A DNA stretch of 46,770 nt, taken from contig JALWZG010000078.1 in the NCBI GenBank assembly GCA_027002825.1, positions 1 through 46,770 on the forward strand. Reading direction: 5' to 3'. Position numbers and translations under genes: made by a program. Every line of letters starts with the position of its first letter. The first letter of the stretch is position 1. The notes beneath the pieces were generated by a model that saw nothing but the letters and a program-made list of their open reading frames with translations, was not told where the DNA came from and made no database searches. Source of the DNA: Caldifarciminota bacterium. GTDB taxonomy: Bacteria; Hydrothermota; Hydrothermia; LBFQ01. Shown here piece after piece: positions 1 through 7,558 of the stretch.

Positions 1-73
1 CCCCCTCCCTCAGGAGGTGGTACTCCCTTATGGCGCGTGATACCTTTTCAAGTTTGGATAAGGTGTTGGGCAT
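1..73 (-). CDS. 5' end of an unidentified gene, cut by the window edge
   Basis: An open frame starts at the ATG read leftward from position 73 and stays open to base 1 (24 codons, beginning MPNTLSKLEKVSRAIREY). It overlaps the end of the HAMP-like gene by 26 bases, and GGAGGA lies directly against the ATG. The visible residues look helical and charged, like a linker after a HAMP domain leading into a kinase, GGDEF or GAF-type output module. It may be a separate, translationally coupled gene, or the continuation of the preceding gene after a frameshift. No homopolymer that would favour slippage is visible. The function cannot be named from this fragment. Confidence 0.4.
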   Translation of the reverse strand, partial: MPNTLSKLEKVSRAIREYHLLREG

Positions 74-647
74 TCCTCCGGGTGCGTTCCAGGTCCTTTG
101 CGAGCTCGGAAAGGGCCTCTCCGAGGATCTGGAAATCCCCGAGCAGGGGAGTTCTCTTGACGAACACCCCCAAGCGCATCCGCTCTATGAAATCCACCGC
201 CACCCTCAAACCCCTCCTAAACCTCAGGAAATCAAGCGTTATGAGGGATATGGCCAGGGCTATAAACGCCGTGGGTATAAGGAGCATCCAAAAGGGTATG
301 TCCGTTTTGAGATCGGTGATGAGTCTTTCACTGTGGGAGAGGGTGGCGCTCACGTAGTCGGCAAACCTGCGATCCTCGGCGTGTTTCTGAAGGCTGTCCA
401 CCAGGCTTTTGAGCCTTTCGTCCCCCAAGGCCAGGGCCTCATCCTTCAGCAGGGAGAGGGTGGAGGAAACACCCACGTGATCATCCACAGCCCTGTAGTA
501 CTCCAGCCTGAGTAGGTTTTCCCTGAAGGCGTAAATCCGGGTTTTCCTACCGTAGGCGTTCAGGGAGTTGAAAACGGACAGGAGAAACCAACCACCCGAC
601 AAGAACGCCAGAAACACGAATACGCCTGCCAAAGCCGTTCCTCTCAT
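48..647 (-). CDS. Two-TM membrane protein ending in a HAMP-like domain
   Basis: This 199-residue protein has an N-terminal membrane segment (about residues 5-25), a roughly 90-residue exported helical region, and a second membrane segment (about 116-137). A basic stretch and a HAMP-like pair of helices follow (about 140-190, with a central Gly and a GDFQILGEAL motif). This is the input half of a receptor or sensor kinase, but the frame stops right after HAMP without an output domain. Its ATG overlaps the stop of the upstream gene by four bases (644-647), and another open frame begins inside its 3' end. It probably transmits an envelope signal to a separately encoded partner, or has been split by a frameshift. 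The ligand is unknown. Confidence 0.6.
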   Translation of the reverse strand: MRGTALAGVFVFLAFLSGGWFLLSVFNSLNAYGRKTRIYAFRENLLRLEYYRAVDDHVGVSSTLSLLKDEALALGDERLKSLVDSLQKHAEDRRFADYVSATLSHSERLITDLKTDIPFWMLLIPTAFIALAISLITLDFLRFRRGLRVAVDFIERMRLGVFVKRTPLLGDFQILGEALSELAKDLERTRRNAQHLIQT

Positions 648-1573
648 ATCCCCTCCCTTATCTCCCTTCTGACCTCTTTTATCATATCCTTTATCCCTTT
701 CGGTATCCTCACGGAGCGATGCTCCTTGAGCGTGTCCTCTATAACGTCAAGGAGGCTCTCAAGTATGTATATGCCGCGTCTCTTTGACGCGTTTATGATA
801 AGGGTGTTTTCCCTCGGATCCACGAGACCTATTATGGGGTCAAGTATGGGATCCGCATAGCTGCGGTTGAGCATGTGCTTCCTGAGCTCTAAGGGGAAGT
901 CCTTGATATGCCTGTTGAGTGTGGAGTATATCTCCAGGACTTTTCTGTACAGCCTCCTGAAGAGGTACTCGTAGCTCTTCTCAAAGAGCTGGTCCTTTAC
1001 GTTGAACACCTTGAACTCGTAGAGACCCCCTTCCGCGCTCAGCAGATCCGAGAGAGGAAAGCTCTCGCCCTTGGAGAACGTCCCAGCGTGGAGACCTTCT
1101 ATGAAGACGGAGGAGAAGGAAAGTGGGGATATACACCTCAAAATACCTGAGAACTCTATGTTTGAGAGCTCGTCAACCACCTTCATGGGGTAGGGCGTTA
1201 TGGTGTCCATGATGAGGGAGGACCTGTGGAAGGTGGAGACTACCATTACAACATCTCCGTTAAGGGGGGAAAAGGAGTACCTGTAGGGTTTTATCTGGCG
1301 TTTGGCGCTCTGCTCTTTGAAGAAATCGTCCCCCTCATAGGCGAACATGCTGTCCTCCTCAAAGAGGACGCTGTCCACGATCTCCCCGTATTCCACGAAG
1401 TTGAACACCTTGACGTTTGAGGACCTCAGCAGGAGGATTCCGCTCAGCTCCTTCCTCTTCAGGTCCCTCAAGACCTCCAGGATCTGCGCCCACCTACCCC
1501 TCCCGTCGTAAATGGGGGCGGTCAGGAAATCACTTAAGATTTCCAATACGTCGGAGGTCTTCAAGTATGTCAT
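644..1573 (-). CDS. Unrecognised 309-aa protein with two PATAN/DUF4388-like repeats
   Basis: No signal peptide or membrane segment is visible, so it is probably cytoplasmic. Two stretches follow the same pattern: LSGILLLRSSNVKVFNF with a nearby Gly and acidic residues (about residues 42-75), and FSGILRCISPLSFSSVFIEG (about 140-175). Their F/L-S-G-I-L plus strand-turn-strand layout recalls PATAN/DUF4388 domains, which usually sit with response regulators and GTPases. That assignment is an inference from pattern only. The C-terminal 90 residues are mainly helical and basic. The gene overlaps its upstream neighbour by 44 bases and its downstream neighbour by four, which suggests translation as one unit. 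Confidence 0.5.
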   Translation of the reverse strand: MTYLKTSDVLEILSDFLTAPIYDGRGRWAQILEVLRDLKRKELSGILLLRSSNVKVFNFVEYGEIVDSVLFEEDSMFAYEGDDFFKEQSAKRQIKPYRYSFSPLNGDVVMVVSTFHRSSLIMDTITPYPMKVVDELSNIEFSGILRCISPLSFSSVFIEGLHAGTFSKGESFPLSDLLSAEGGLYEFKVFNVKDQLFEKSYEYLFRRLYRKVLEIYSTLNRHIKDFPLELRKHMLNRSYADPILDPIIGLVDPRENTLIINASKRRGIYILESLLDVIEDTLKEHRSVRIPKGIKDMIKEVRREIREGI

Positions 1574-1847
1574 GTTTCAGCTTTTCGTGTTCAACCGCTC
1601 TGAAGAACCTGTACTCCAATATCTCCCCCCGCGTCAAGGCATTTTCAACTTCAGCCGGAGGGTTTTCAAGGATTTTCAAAAGGGCTTCCTTTATGTTATC
1701 GGAGGAGTCCAGAAGAAGTATGGAAGACTCCCAATCGTCTCCTTTTCTCCTGATGAGAAAGAGGCCGGGGGACTCCGGTGCAAACCTCTCAACCGCGTAC
1801 TCGTCAAAATCGTACACATCATGCCATTTCGGCCAGGCCTTTTTCAT
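1530..1847 (-). CDS. Small unrecognised protein, possibly GIY-YIG-like fold
   Basis: A 105-residue protein is read from the ATG at 1847. The segment SPGLFLIRRKGDDWESSILLLDSSDNIKEALLKIL, interrupted here only for description, has a strand-turn-strand-helix layout. That layout resembles the small proteins related to GIY-YIG domains (PGVY...G..LYIG.S.NL). The catalytic Tyr, Arg and Glu are not evident, so nuclease activity is not claimed. It is the first gene of the leftward cassette. The ATG at 1847 was chosen because TATACT lies 11 bases upstream. A TTG at 1889 preceded by GGAGAT is an alternative that would add 14 residues. Confidence 0.45.
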   Translation of the reverse strand: MKKAWPKWHDVYDFDEYAVERFAPESPGLFLIRRKGDDWESSILLLDSSDNIKEALLKILENPPAEVENALTRGEILEYRFFRAVEHEKLKHDILEDLRRIGNLK

Positions 1848-1858
1848 AATCACCGAGT

Positions 1859-1864
1859 AGTATA
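1859..1864 (-). promoter_or_regulatory. Possible -10 box (TATACT) of the leftward cassette
   Basis: TATACT is read on the minus strand, 11 bases before the ATG at 1847. The spacing is at the long end of the series seen in this window. No clear -35 element. Confidence 0.3.
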
Positions 1865-1915
1865 AAGCGGACTCATGCGTCCCTTTCAACGGGATCTCCG
1901 CAGTCGTTTCAACTT

Positions 1916-1921
1916 TATAAT
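1916..1921 (+). promoter_or_regulatory. -10 box (TATAAT) of tRNA-Glu
   Basis: A perfect TATAAT ends nine bases before the mature 5' end of tRNA-Glu, so the primary transcript would carry almost no 5' leader. It is the only recognisable promoter for purB as well. Confidence 0.65.
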
Positions 1922-1930
1922 ACCGTCCTC

Positions 1931-2002
1931 GGCCCCATCGTCTAAGGGCTAGGACGCCACTCTTTCAAGGTGGTAGTGCGGGTTCGAGTCCCGCTGGGGC
2001 CA
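1931..2002 (+). tRNA. tRNA-Glu (anticodon TTC)
   Basis: A complete cloverleaf is visible. The acceptor stem GGCCCCA pairs with TGGGGCC and is followed by discriminator A. The anticodon stem CCACT/GGTGG encloses the loop CTTTCAA with anticodon TTC, and the T arm carries GGTTCGAGTCC. The 3' CCA is not encoded and must be added by nucleotidyltransferase. Eight T residues follow, and then the purB ATG at 2011. Confidence 0.95.
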
Positions 2003-2010
2003 TTTTTTTT

Positions 2011-3327
2011 ATGCCCCTCAGGAGGTACTCCCTTCCGCAGATGTGGAAGCTCTGGAGTGAGGAGGAGAAGTTCAGGACGTGGGCGAGGGTTGAGTGGGCG
2101 GTGGCCAAGGTCCAGGAAGAGCTGGGCATAATCCCGAAGGTGGGGCTGTCGGAGTCCCTTGAGAGGCTCTTGGAGGATGAGGCCTTCTGGGGGGAGGTCC
2201 CCCGGCTCGTTGAGGAGAGGGAGAGGGTGTACGACCACGACGTCCTGGCGTTTTTAAGCGTCATAGAGGAAAGTTTGGAGGGAGGGGGGAATTACCTCCA
2301 CTTCGGCATGACATCCTCCGATGTGGTGGATACGGCCAACTCGCTGAGACTGAAAAGGGCGATTGAGCTGATACTTGAGGAGCTTGAAGGTCTTGCCGGA
2401 GCGCTTTTCGCGAAGGCGCAGAAGTACAAGTACACCCCGGTTATGGGGAGGACACACGGGGTCTTCGCCCAACCCACGACCTTTGGTTTGAAGTTCTTAG
2501 GCTTTTACTCCGAGGCCCTGAGAAACGTTGAGAGGTTGAAAAGGGCGTTGGAGGAGGTGTCCTTCGGGAAGATATCCGGTGCTGTGGGGAATTATGCCCT
2601 CAACCCCCCAGAGGTTGAGAGAAGGGCGTTGGACCTGCTCGGACTAAAACCCGAACCCGTATCCACCCAAATAATACCGAGGGATAGGTTCGCTTACGCC
2701 TTGGGCGTCTTGGGTTTGGTGGGCGCTTTCCTTGAGAGGTTGGCCCTTGAGATAAGACTCTCGGCCCGAACGGAAGTGGGGGAGATGCACGAGCCGTTCA
2801 AGGAGGGGCAGAGGGGATCTTCGGCCATGCCTCACAAGAAAAACCCCATAAAAAGCGAGAGGCTTACGGGTATAGCCCGTCTCCTGAGGGGTTGGGCGTT
2901 GGCCGAAAACGAGAGCATCGCCCTCTGGCACGAGAGGGATATAAGCCACTCCTCCGTTGAGAGGTTTACCCTCCCGGACGCGACCACCACTCTGCACTAC
3001 GCCTTGAGACTCGCCAAGGACCTGGTCAAAGACCTGGTGGTGGATGTGGAGAGGGCCGGGGAGAACATGAAGAGGTTTGGTGACTTTTACCTCTCGTCCG
3101 TCCTGCTCAAGCTCATAACCGGGAAAGGTGTTTCAAGGGATAAGGGATACGGGTGGGTAAAAGAGGTGTCCCAGAGGGCGTTTGAAAGGGGTGTCAGCAT
3201 ATACGAGGAGGCCATATCCCATCCCGAAATCTCCAAATACCTCTCCGAGGAGGAGCTCAAAGAGGGGCTGAAAGTTGATTTTAAGAGGTATGTGGACGAG
3301 ATTTTCAGCCGCTTTGCGGAAGGTTGA
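2011..3327 (+). CDS. purB: Adenylosuccinate lyase
   Basis: PurB catalyses two fumarate-releasing steps, SAICAR to AICAR and adenylosuccinate to AMP, in purine synthesis in the cytosol. The 438-residue length suits the family, and the N-terminus (RYSLPQMWKLWSEEEKF) matches the usual PurB start, which supports the ATG at 2011. The fumarase/aspartase-superfamily signature SSAMPHKKNP lies near residues 269-278, with the TSSDVVDT substrate-binding segment near residue 106 and GRTHG near residue 148. The gene begins eight T residues after tRNA-Glu and has no Shine-Dalgarno site, so its message is probably released by tRNA 3' processing. purF and purS lie elsewhere in the window and no other purine genes are adjacent. 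Confidence 0.97.
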   Translation: MPLRRYSLPQMWKLWSEEEKFRTWARVEWAVAKVQEELGIIPKVGLSESLERLLEDEAFWGEVPRLVEERERVYDHDVLAFLSVIEESLEGGGNYLHFGMTSSDVVDTANSLRLKRAIELILEELEGLAGALFAKAQKYKYTPVMGRTHGVFAQPTTFGLKFLGFYSEALRNVERLKRALEEVSFGKISGAVGNYALNPPEVERRALDLLGLKPEPVSTQIIPRDRFAYALGVLGLVGAFLERLALEIRLSARTEVGEMHEPFKEGQRGSSAMPHKKNPIKSERLTGIARLLRGWALAENESIALWHERDISHSSVERFTLPDATTTLHYALRLAKDLVKDLVVDVERAGENMKRFGDFYLSSVLLKLITGKGVSRDKGYGWVKEVSQRAFERGVSIYEEAISHPEISKYLSEEELKEGLKVDFKRYVDEIFSRFAEG

Positions 3328-3367
3328 CACCTTCTCAAAAACTCCCCACACCCGTGCAGTTCTGCAG

Positions 3368-3373
3368 TATACT
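3368..3373 (+). promoter_or_regulatory. -10 box (TATACT) of the cytochrome gene
   Basis: TATACT lies eight bases before the ATG at 3382, the leaderless spacing seen across the window. No convincing -35 sequence 16-19 bases upstream. Confidence 0.5.
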
Positions 3374-3381
3374 AACGTCCT

Positions 3382-4629
3382 ATGCGTAAACTTCTGAGCC
3401 TGAGTGTTTTGTCCCTTTTTATAAGCGCGGGGATTGTCCTCTTCGCCCAAAGCGATACGCCCGCCCCTCAGTCGGCCGGAGAGTCTTTGGAGGCGGAGCT
3501 ACCCGAGCCTCAACCCGAGGCCGAGGAGTCCGACGTAACGGTTGAGGCGGGTGGAGGGGAAACCGAAGGAGGTGCCGGAGAGACCCAGGAAGGAGCGCCC
3601 CTTGAACTGAAAGAGGGGCCGTACACCTTTGAGATTCTCCCCCAGAGCCTTGACAGCTATTACCCACCTGTGGGTAAGAGGGCCAGGGTTTATCCCGCCT
3701 ACATGGACACACTCGGTAGGAGGTTTTACGATCTGCTCGTGGACCTCAAGAGTCTTCATCTGGACAGGGATGCCGCCGAGGTTTCCTACTTCGCCTTTAA
3801 GGATTACTACGAGTTCGTAGCGGAGCTCGTACCGGAGTGGAAGGACAGGTTCCTGCTCTCGGATGTGGAGGCCCTCGGCAGGGAGTTGGGTTTTATAAAG
3901 GATACGACCGACACCACACAGACGGCAGAGGGAGAGAAGGGAGAAAAGCCCATAGGGGAAACGGAAAGGGTGAGCGAACGGGCGTTGTACCTCGTGAGGA
4001 AGATAGAGTACTCCTGTAGGGTATGCCATCTGACGGAGATCCCAAGGGTTTACGCCAGGTATTACTGGAGGACAAAGGACAACAAGTTCTCCGTTGCACA
4101 CTTCATGGTCAGAGATCCGATAAAGAAGAGGAAGATGAAGTACAGGGAGTTTAAACGCCTGTTGCAGGAGGACTACTACACGATCCTCAGGAGCATAGAC
4201 AAGGGTTCAAGGAAACAGCTGAGGGAGAGCGTCAGGAGGTTCATAAAGAGGTTTAACTACAACCAAAGCCTCTGCAGCAAATGCCATACGATGGATCCTT
4301 ACCTCTTCACCACACCCACCATAGCGGAGCTGGTGAGCGATCTGGACAAGGAGGCCCACAAGAGGGTTCCGAGTAAGGGCGTTTTGAGGAAAACCCTCTC
4401 ATCCCTCTACGTCCAGAACTGCAAAGCCTGTCATAGGGCGCACCTACCTCTGACCTACGTCCAGAGGTGGTGGTACGGGGAGTTTGACATACCACCCGAA
4501 GCCCCACAGGTTGAGGAGAGCGCTCCTGTCCTCTCTGAGCCTACGGATGATGAGCCACCCCTTGAAGAACAGCCCCCCGGTGAGCAACCGGTAGAGGGGG
4601 AGCAGCCTCAGGAGGGGGGTGCGCAGTAG
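3382..4629 (+). CDS. Secreted tri-heme c-type cytochrome
   Basis: This 415-residue exported protein has a signal peptide (about 1-22, ending FAQS) and three CxxCH heme c sites: CRVCH 212-216, CSKCH 298-302 and CKACH 347-351. The heme part is flanked by low-complexity acidic, Pro/Glu/Gly-rich tails (about 25-78 and 372-415) that probably act as flexible spacers. A helical region (about 95-205) precedes the first heme. Spacing between hemes is wide (86 and 49 residues), unlike the compact multiheme families I know. The likely role is electron transfer outside the inner membrane, and the partner is not evident. DUF503, murQ and CPBP genes follow, with no cytochrome maturation genes nearby. Confidence 0.8.
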   Translation: MRKLLSLSVLSLFISAGIVLFAQSDTPAPQSAGESLEAELPEPQPEAEESDVTVEAGGGETEGGAGETQEGAPLELKEGPYTFEILPQSLDSYYPPVGKRARVYPAYMDTLGRRFYDLLVDLKSLHLDRDAAEVSYFAFKDYYEFVAELVPEWKDRFLLSDVEALGRELGFIKDTTDTTQTAEGEKGEKPIGETERVSERALYLVRKIEYSCRVCHLTEIPRVYARYYWRTKDNKFSVAHFMVRDPIKKRKMKYREFKRLLQEDYYTILRSIDKGSRKQLRESVRRFIKRFNYNQSLCSKCHTMDPYLFTTPTIAELVSDLDKEAHKRVPSKGVLRKTLSSLYVQNCKACHRAHLPLTYVQRWWYGEFDIPPEAPQVEESAPVLSEPTDDEPPLEEQPPGEQPVEGEQPQEGGAQ

Positions 4630-4644
4630 GACACCTGCAGGGTC

Positions 4645-4935
4645 ATGTTGGGTATTTTGATCGTGGAGGTTTACCTTCCCTTTGTGAGGTCGTTGAAGGA
4701 GAAAAGGAAACACATCTACCGCCTGAGGGCGATATCAAGGGAGTTCAACGCCGCCTTCTCCGAGATAGAGAACCATGACAAGTGGCAAATAGCCACGGTT
4801 GTCTACGTTCTTGTGGGAAACGGCGCGAGAAACCTTGACTCCTCCCTTGAGAGGATACTGGACCGCATAGACGAACGGTACGAGATCCTCGGTAGCAAAA
4901 AGAGCATAGAACCGATAGCCCTGGACATACTGTGA
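4645..4935 (+). CDS. DUF503 family protein (YlxP-like)
   Basis: This 96-residue cytosolic protein has the DUF503 hallmarks: the N-terminal strand LIVEVYLPFVRSLKEKR, a central DKWQIATVVYVLVG strand with a hydrophilic helix, and a terminal helix of ERILDRIDE type. The family usually sits near infB and rbfA and is suspected to act in ribosome maturation, but no biochemical function is established. Here it begins 15 bases after the cytochrome stop without its own -10 box, and it overlaps murQ by four bases (GTGA). It is therefore probably expressed with both. Confidence 0.85.
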   Translation: MLGILIVEVYLPFVRSLKEKRKHIYRLRAISREFNAAFSEIENHDKWQIATVVYVLVGNGARNLDSSLERILDRIDERYEILGSKKSIEPIALDIL

Positions 4936-5777
4936 AGGGTTCGCTGAGCGGCGTGTTAAAAGAGCTGGAACGTCTGGAGACGGAGAAAAAGGCTTATGAC
5001 CTGTCGCAGATGGATCCCTACGAGATAGTGAGGGTTTCCGTAGAGGATAACGCAAGGGGCGTGTTGAAAATACTTGAGGTGAAAGATGAGATCGTAGCCC
5101 TTGCGCGCGCATGGGCGGATACGCTTATGGGGGATGGGAGGGTGATCCTCCTCGGAGCGGGGACATCGGGAAGGCTTGCCATAATGGAGGCTGCCGAGAT
5201 GTATCCAACCTTCGGAATAGGAAGGGATAGGGTTTTAGGGTTTATAGCGGGTGGTAGGGAATCGGTTTTCGCGTCAAAGGAAGGGGCGGAGGACAAACCC
5301 TCATCCGGTAAAAGGCTTATGAGTGTGTTGAGGGTGGGGAAAGGAGACTTGGTAGTAGGTCTATCGGCATCGGGCAGGACGCCCTACGTCAGAGGGGCGA
5401 TAGAAAAGGCCATGTCCCTCGGAGCGAAGACCGCGGTGATCACCACCAACCCGTGCGGGGTTGTACCCGTGAAAGCGCATGTAAAGATATGTGTTGAGGT
5501 GGGACCGGAGATCCTTCCCGGTTCAACGCGGATGAAATCGGCGAGTGTTCAAAAGGTGGTTCTGAACACCGTATCCCTTCTCGCTGCCGTGTTTATGGGT
5601 AAGGTGGAAAGGGGTAGGATGGTTTCCATGGTGCCGACGTCCGAAAAGCTAAAAGGACGCGCTGTGCGCACGCTTATGGAGGAGTTTTCGCTGGGGCAGG
5701 AGGAGGCGATAGAGGTTTTGGAAAGGAACAGGTGGAATCTCCATGAAGCTTTTAAGGACCTGGAGAAGGGGGGATAG
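4932..5777 (+). CDS. murQ: N-acetylmuramic acid 6-phosphate etherase
   Basis: MurQ removes the lactyl ether from MurNAc-6-phosphate to give GlcNAc-6-phosphate during cell-wall recycling in the cytosol. The 281-residue protein has the SIS sugar-phosphate fold with GAGTSGRLAIMEAAEMYPTF, GLSASGRTPYV and GPEILPGSTRMKSASVQK, all characteristic of MurQ. The last 40 residues (LGQEEAIEVLERNRWNLHEA) form a UBA-like helical bundle. A GTG start overlaps the DUF503 stop by four bases. No MurP or AnmK partner is visible, so the source of MurNAc-6-P is unclear. Confidence 0.95.
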   Translation: MKGSLSGVLKELERLETEKKAYDLSQMDPYEIVRVSVEDNARGVLKILEVKDEIVALARAWADTLMGDGRVILLGAGTSGRLAIMEAAEMYPTFGIGRDRVLGFIAGGRESVFASKEGAEDKPSSGKRLMSVLRVGKGDLVVGLSASGRTPYVRGAIEKAMSLGAKTAVITTNPCGVVPVKAHVKICVEVGPEILPGSTRMKSASVQKVVLNTVSLLAAVFMGKVERGRMVSMVPTSEKLKGRAVRTLMEEFSLGQEEAIEVLERNRWNLHEAFKDLEKGG

Positions 5778-6348
5778 GTTTCTCATCCTCGCCGCTTTTG
5801 CGGTTTCCCTCTTATGGGTGTTGGCCTTCCGACTCCCACACCTCTTTTGGGCGATCGTTTTACCCACGTCCCTCCTGATGCTGCTTTTCGGTTTTGTATA
5901 CGGTGGCCTCGCCGTGATCAGACCAACATTCAGGGATCTGGTGGTGGGGGTTTTTGTAGGTGTGGTTATGGGGATTTTAACACGTGTGGGTATGGGTTTT
6001 CCGTTTTTCGCTCCTCTTCTGGAGGACACGGTCAAGCCCCTTCTGGAGTTCAGGTATCACTTTCCGGCGGTGATTTTCGTCGCGTTCTGTGAAGAGGTGT
6101 TCTGGAGGGGGACGCTTCAGAGGTGGGCGATGTTTTCCTGGGGAAAACTACAGGGTTTTTTGTCCGTGGTTTTTCTGTACGCTTTTCTGCATCTGGTGTG
6201 TGCGGGGTGGACACTATCCCTAATAGCCCTTCTCTTGGGGGCGATATGGGGTTTTATGTTTGTCCTTTTCAAGGATTTAACACCTTCACTTGTGAGCCAT
6301 ACGGTTTGGGACATCCTCCTCCTTATCGGTCTAAAAGCGGTGGTATAA
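5743..6348 (+). CDS. CPBP family intramembrane metalloprotease (CAAX-protease-like)
   Basis: This 201-residue integral membrane protein has six or so hydrophobic segments. It carries the CPBP/Abi motifs EExxxR (E117, E118, R122 in FCEEVFWRG), a His after a hydrophobic run (H150, YAFLH) and a second His (H186, SLVSHTVWD). These residues form the metal-dependent active site in Rce1-type proteases. The substrate is unknown; family members process prenylated or peptide substrates or act in self-immunity. It overlaps the end of murQ by 35 bases, and an inverted repeat follows its stop. Confidence 0.85.
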   Translation: MKLLRTWRRGDRFLILAAFAVSLLWVLAFRLPHLFWAIVLPTSLLMLLFGFVYGGLAVIRPTFRDLVVGVFVGVVMGILTRVGMGFPFFAPLLEDTVKPLLEFRYHFPAVIFVAFCEEVFWRGTLQRWAMFSWGKLQGFLSVVFLYAFLHLVCAGWTLSLIALLLGAIWGFMFVLFKDLTPSLVSHTVWDILLLIGLKAVV

Positions 6349-6393
6349 AGGAGGAGGGAGCAAAAGCGTCAAAACCATATCCTTACCTCCTTT
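6347..6393. terminator. Candidate bidirectional terminator between convergent genes
   Basis: AAAGGAGG (6347-6354) is complementary to CCTCCTTT (6386-6393) across a 31-base loop. On the plus strand the right arm runs into TTTTT. It lies exactly between the CPBP stop and the lipoprotein stop. The long loop makes it a weak intrinsic terminator, and it could serve either direction. Confidence 0.4.
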
Positions 6394-6394
6394 T

Positions 6395-7558
6395 TCACCA
6401 TACCGGTCTTCCCTCCGGGTCTATCTTGAAGAGAAAGAGCCTGAAGTTGTTATCCCCTTCCCCTTCAACTTCGCTCGCACCCACAAGGAGCAGATTCCCA
6501 TCGCTAAGGCTTATCACATTCCCAAATATGTGGGACAGACCCCAGAAATAGTTGCGGGCCTTTATCACGTTCCCGTTCCCGTCTATCTTCACCATCCCTA
6601 TAATGTATCCGCTCAAGGTGTTGTTCCCGAAAAGCATATACGTGTTATCCGAGGCCTTGACTATGCTGAAGTTATACCCTCCAAACCTCTCAAGTGAATC
6701 CCCAGGCGAGTAATAATCCTTCATCCACCTTATGTTCCCGTTCGTATCAACCCTTACAACGGTTGGCGTTATACAGCCGCACCTCTCGTTGCCGTTCTCC
6801 ACCGCCACGAGAATATCCCCGTTTTCCGCCACCTCAACGCTGCGGACCGATAACAAAACCCTACCATCCGCAAAGGGAAGTTCCACCTTCCTAACCCAAA
6901 CCGTATCACCAAGCGTATCAACCTTGAAAAGCAACACACCATCCTTTCTGTCCCCAGCTATCACATACCCATCCCCCACATCCTTAACAGCCCCAGGAAG
7001 GGCGTCTATACCAGAACACGCCATCCATCCCTCCACCCTGTCCTCAAAAACCTGCCTCAGACACAAACCCTCATCACTCTCCCAAAGCACCAAAAACGAC
7101 CTACTCCTCTTATCGTAGAGCATAACGTCGTTCTCATCAACTATCTCCCTGTTGTACCCCAGATCTATCGTCCTCTCAATTTTGCCCTTGGAAAGGGAAA
7201 ATATGTGAATCCCAAACCTGTTCTTCACCGCAACCCTCTCGTTGTCAAGGGCCACTATGTTCGTCCCATCAGCCCTGTGCGGTATGTAATGCACGGCAAG
7301 GGATTCTCCAGAGGGACTCACCAACACTATCACCGTGTTCATCTTGTCCCCTGCAAAGTCGCTCACGCCGGTCGCCGCATACCTGCCGTCAGGCATCTCT
7401 ACAACATCGTGCCCGTCCCATATCTCCCCGTCAAATCCGAAAAGTCTCACATGCTCAGGAGCCACATATCCCGGATAATCGCTCAGATCCTTCTTCCTAC
7501 AGCCTAAAAGGAGTGCAATCGCAAGTGTAGAGAACAAAAAGGTATACGTCCATCTCAT
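6395..7558 (-). CDS. Lipoprotein with a repeated beta-propeller-like domain
   Basis: Read from the ATG at 7558, this is a 387-residue exported lipoprotein. It has a hydrophobic N-terminus and lipobox ALLLG-C, followed by KKDLSDYPG. The rest is a series of strand-rich repeats with VDTLGDTVW, VDTNGNIRW, IDGNGNVIK and IDPEGRPVW. This is the 'delta-60' type of repeat (I/V-D-x-x-G-x-x-x-W) that builds propellers in surface proteins of diderm bacteria. The function is unknown; ligand binding or surface scaffolding is plausible. Its ATG overlaps the stop of a 19-codon frame by four bases, with GGAAGG eight bases upstream. The alternative start at 7627 lies inside a -10-like box and would spoil the signal peptide. 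Confidence 0.75.
   Translation of the reverse strand: MRWTYTFLFSTLAIALLLGCRKKDLSDYPGYVAPEHVRLFGFDGEIWDGHDVVEMPDGRYAATGVSDFAGDKMNTVIVLVSPSGESLAVHYIPHRADGTNIVALDNERVAVKNRFGIHIFSLSKGKIERTIDLGYNREIVDENDVMLYDKRSRSFLVLWESDEGLCLRQVFEDRVEGWMACSGIDALPGAVKDVGDGYVIAGDRKDGVLLFKVDTLGDTVWVRKVELPFADGRVLLSVRSVEVAENGDILVAVENGNERCGCITPTVVRVDTNGNIRWMKDYYSPGDSLERFGGYNFSIVKASDNTYMLFGNNTLSGYIIGMVKIDGNGNVIKARNYFWGLSHIFGNVISLSDGNLLLVGASEVEGEGDNNFRLFLFKIDPEGRPVW

Noticed and set aside
1-30. Similarity of the first 30 bases to the purB start region (CCTCAGGAGGT...ACTCCCTT at 2014-2036)
   Set aside because: The shared stretch is short, of low complexity, differs by a 3-base insertion and falls in unrelated reading frames. 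It is most likely chance.
2003-2010. T8 run after tRNA-Glu as a simple intrinsic terminator
   Set aside because: No hairpin other than the tRNA itself precedes it and purB begins on the next base with no other promoter. Full termination would leave purB unexpressed, so it is discussed as a possible attenuating element only.
3499-4101. A 200-codon minus-strand frame opposite the cytochrome gene
   Set aside because: It lies fully within a gene with three heme motifs and a signal peptide. It has no -10 box or ribosome site and its composition is that of an antisense frame.
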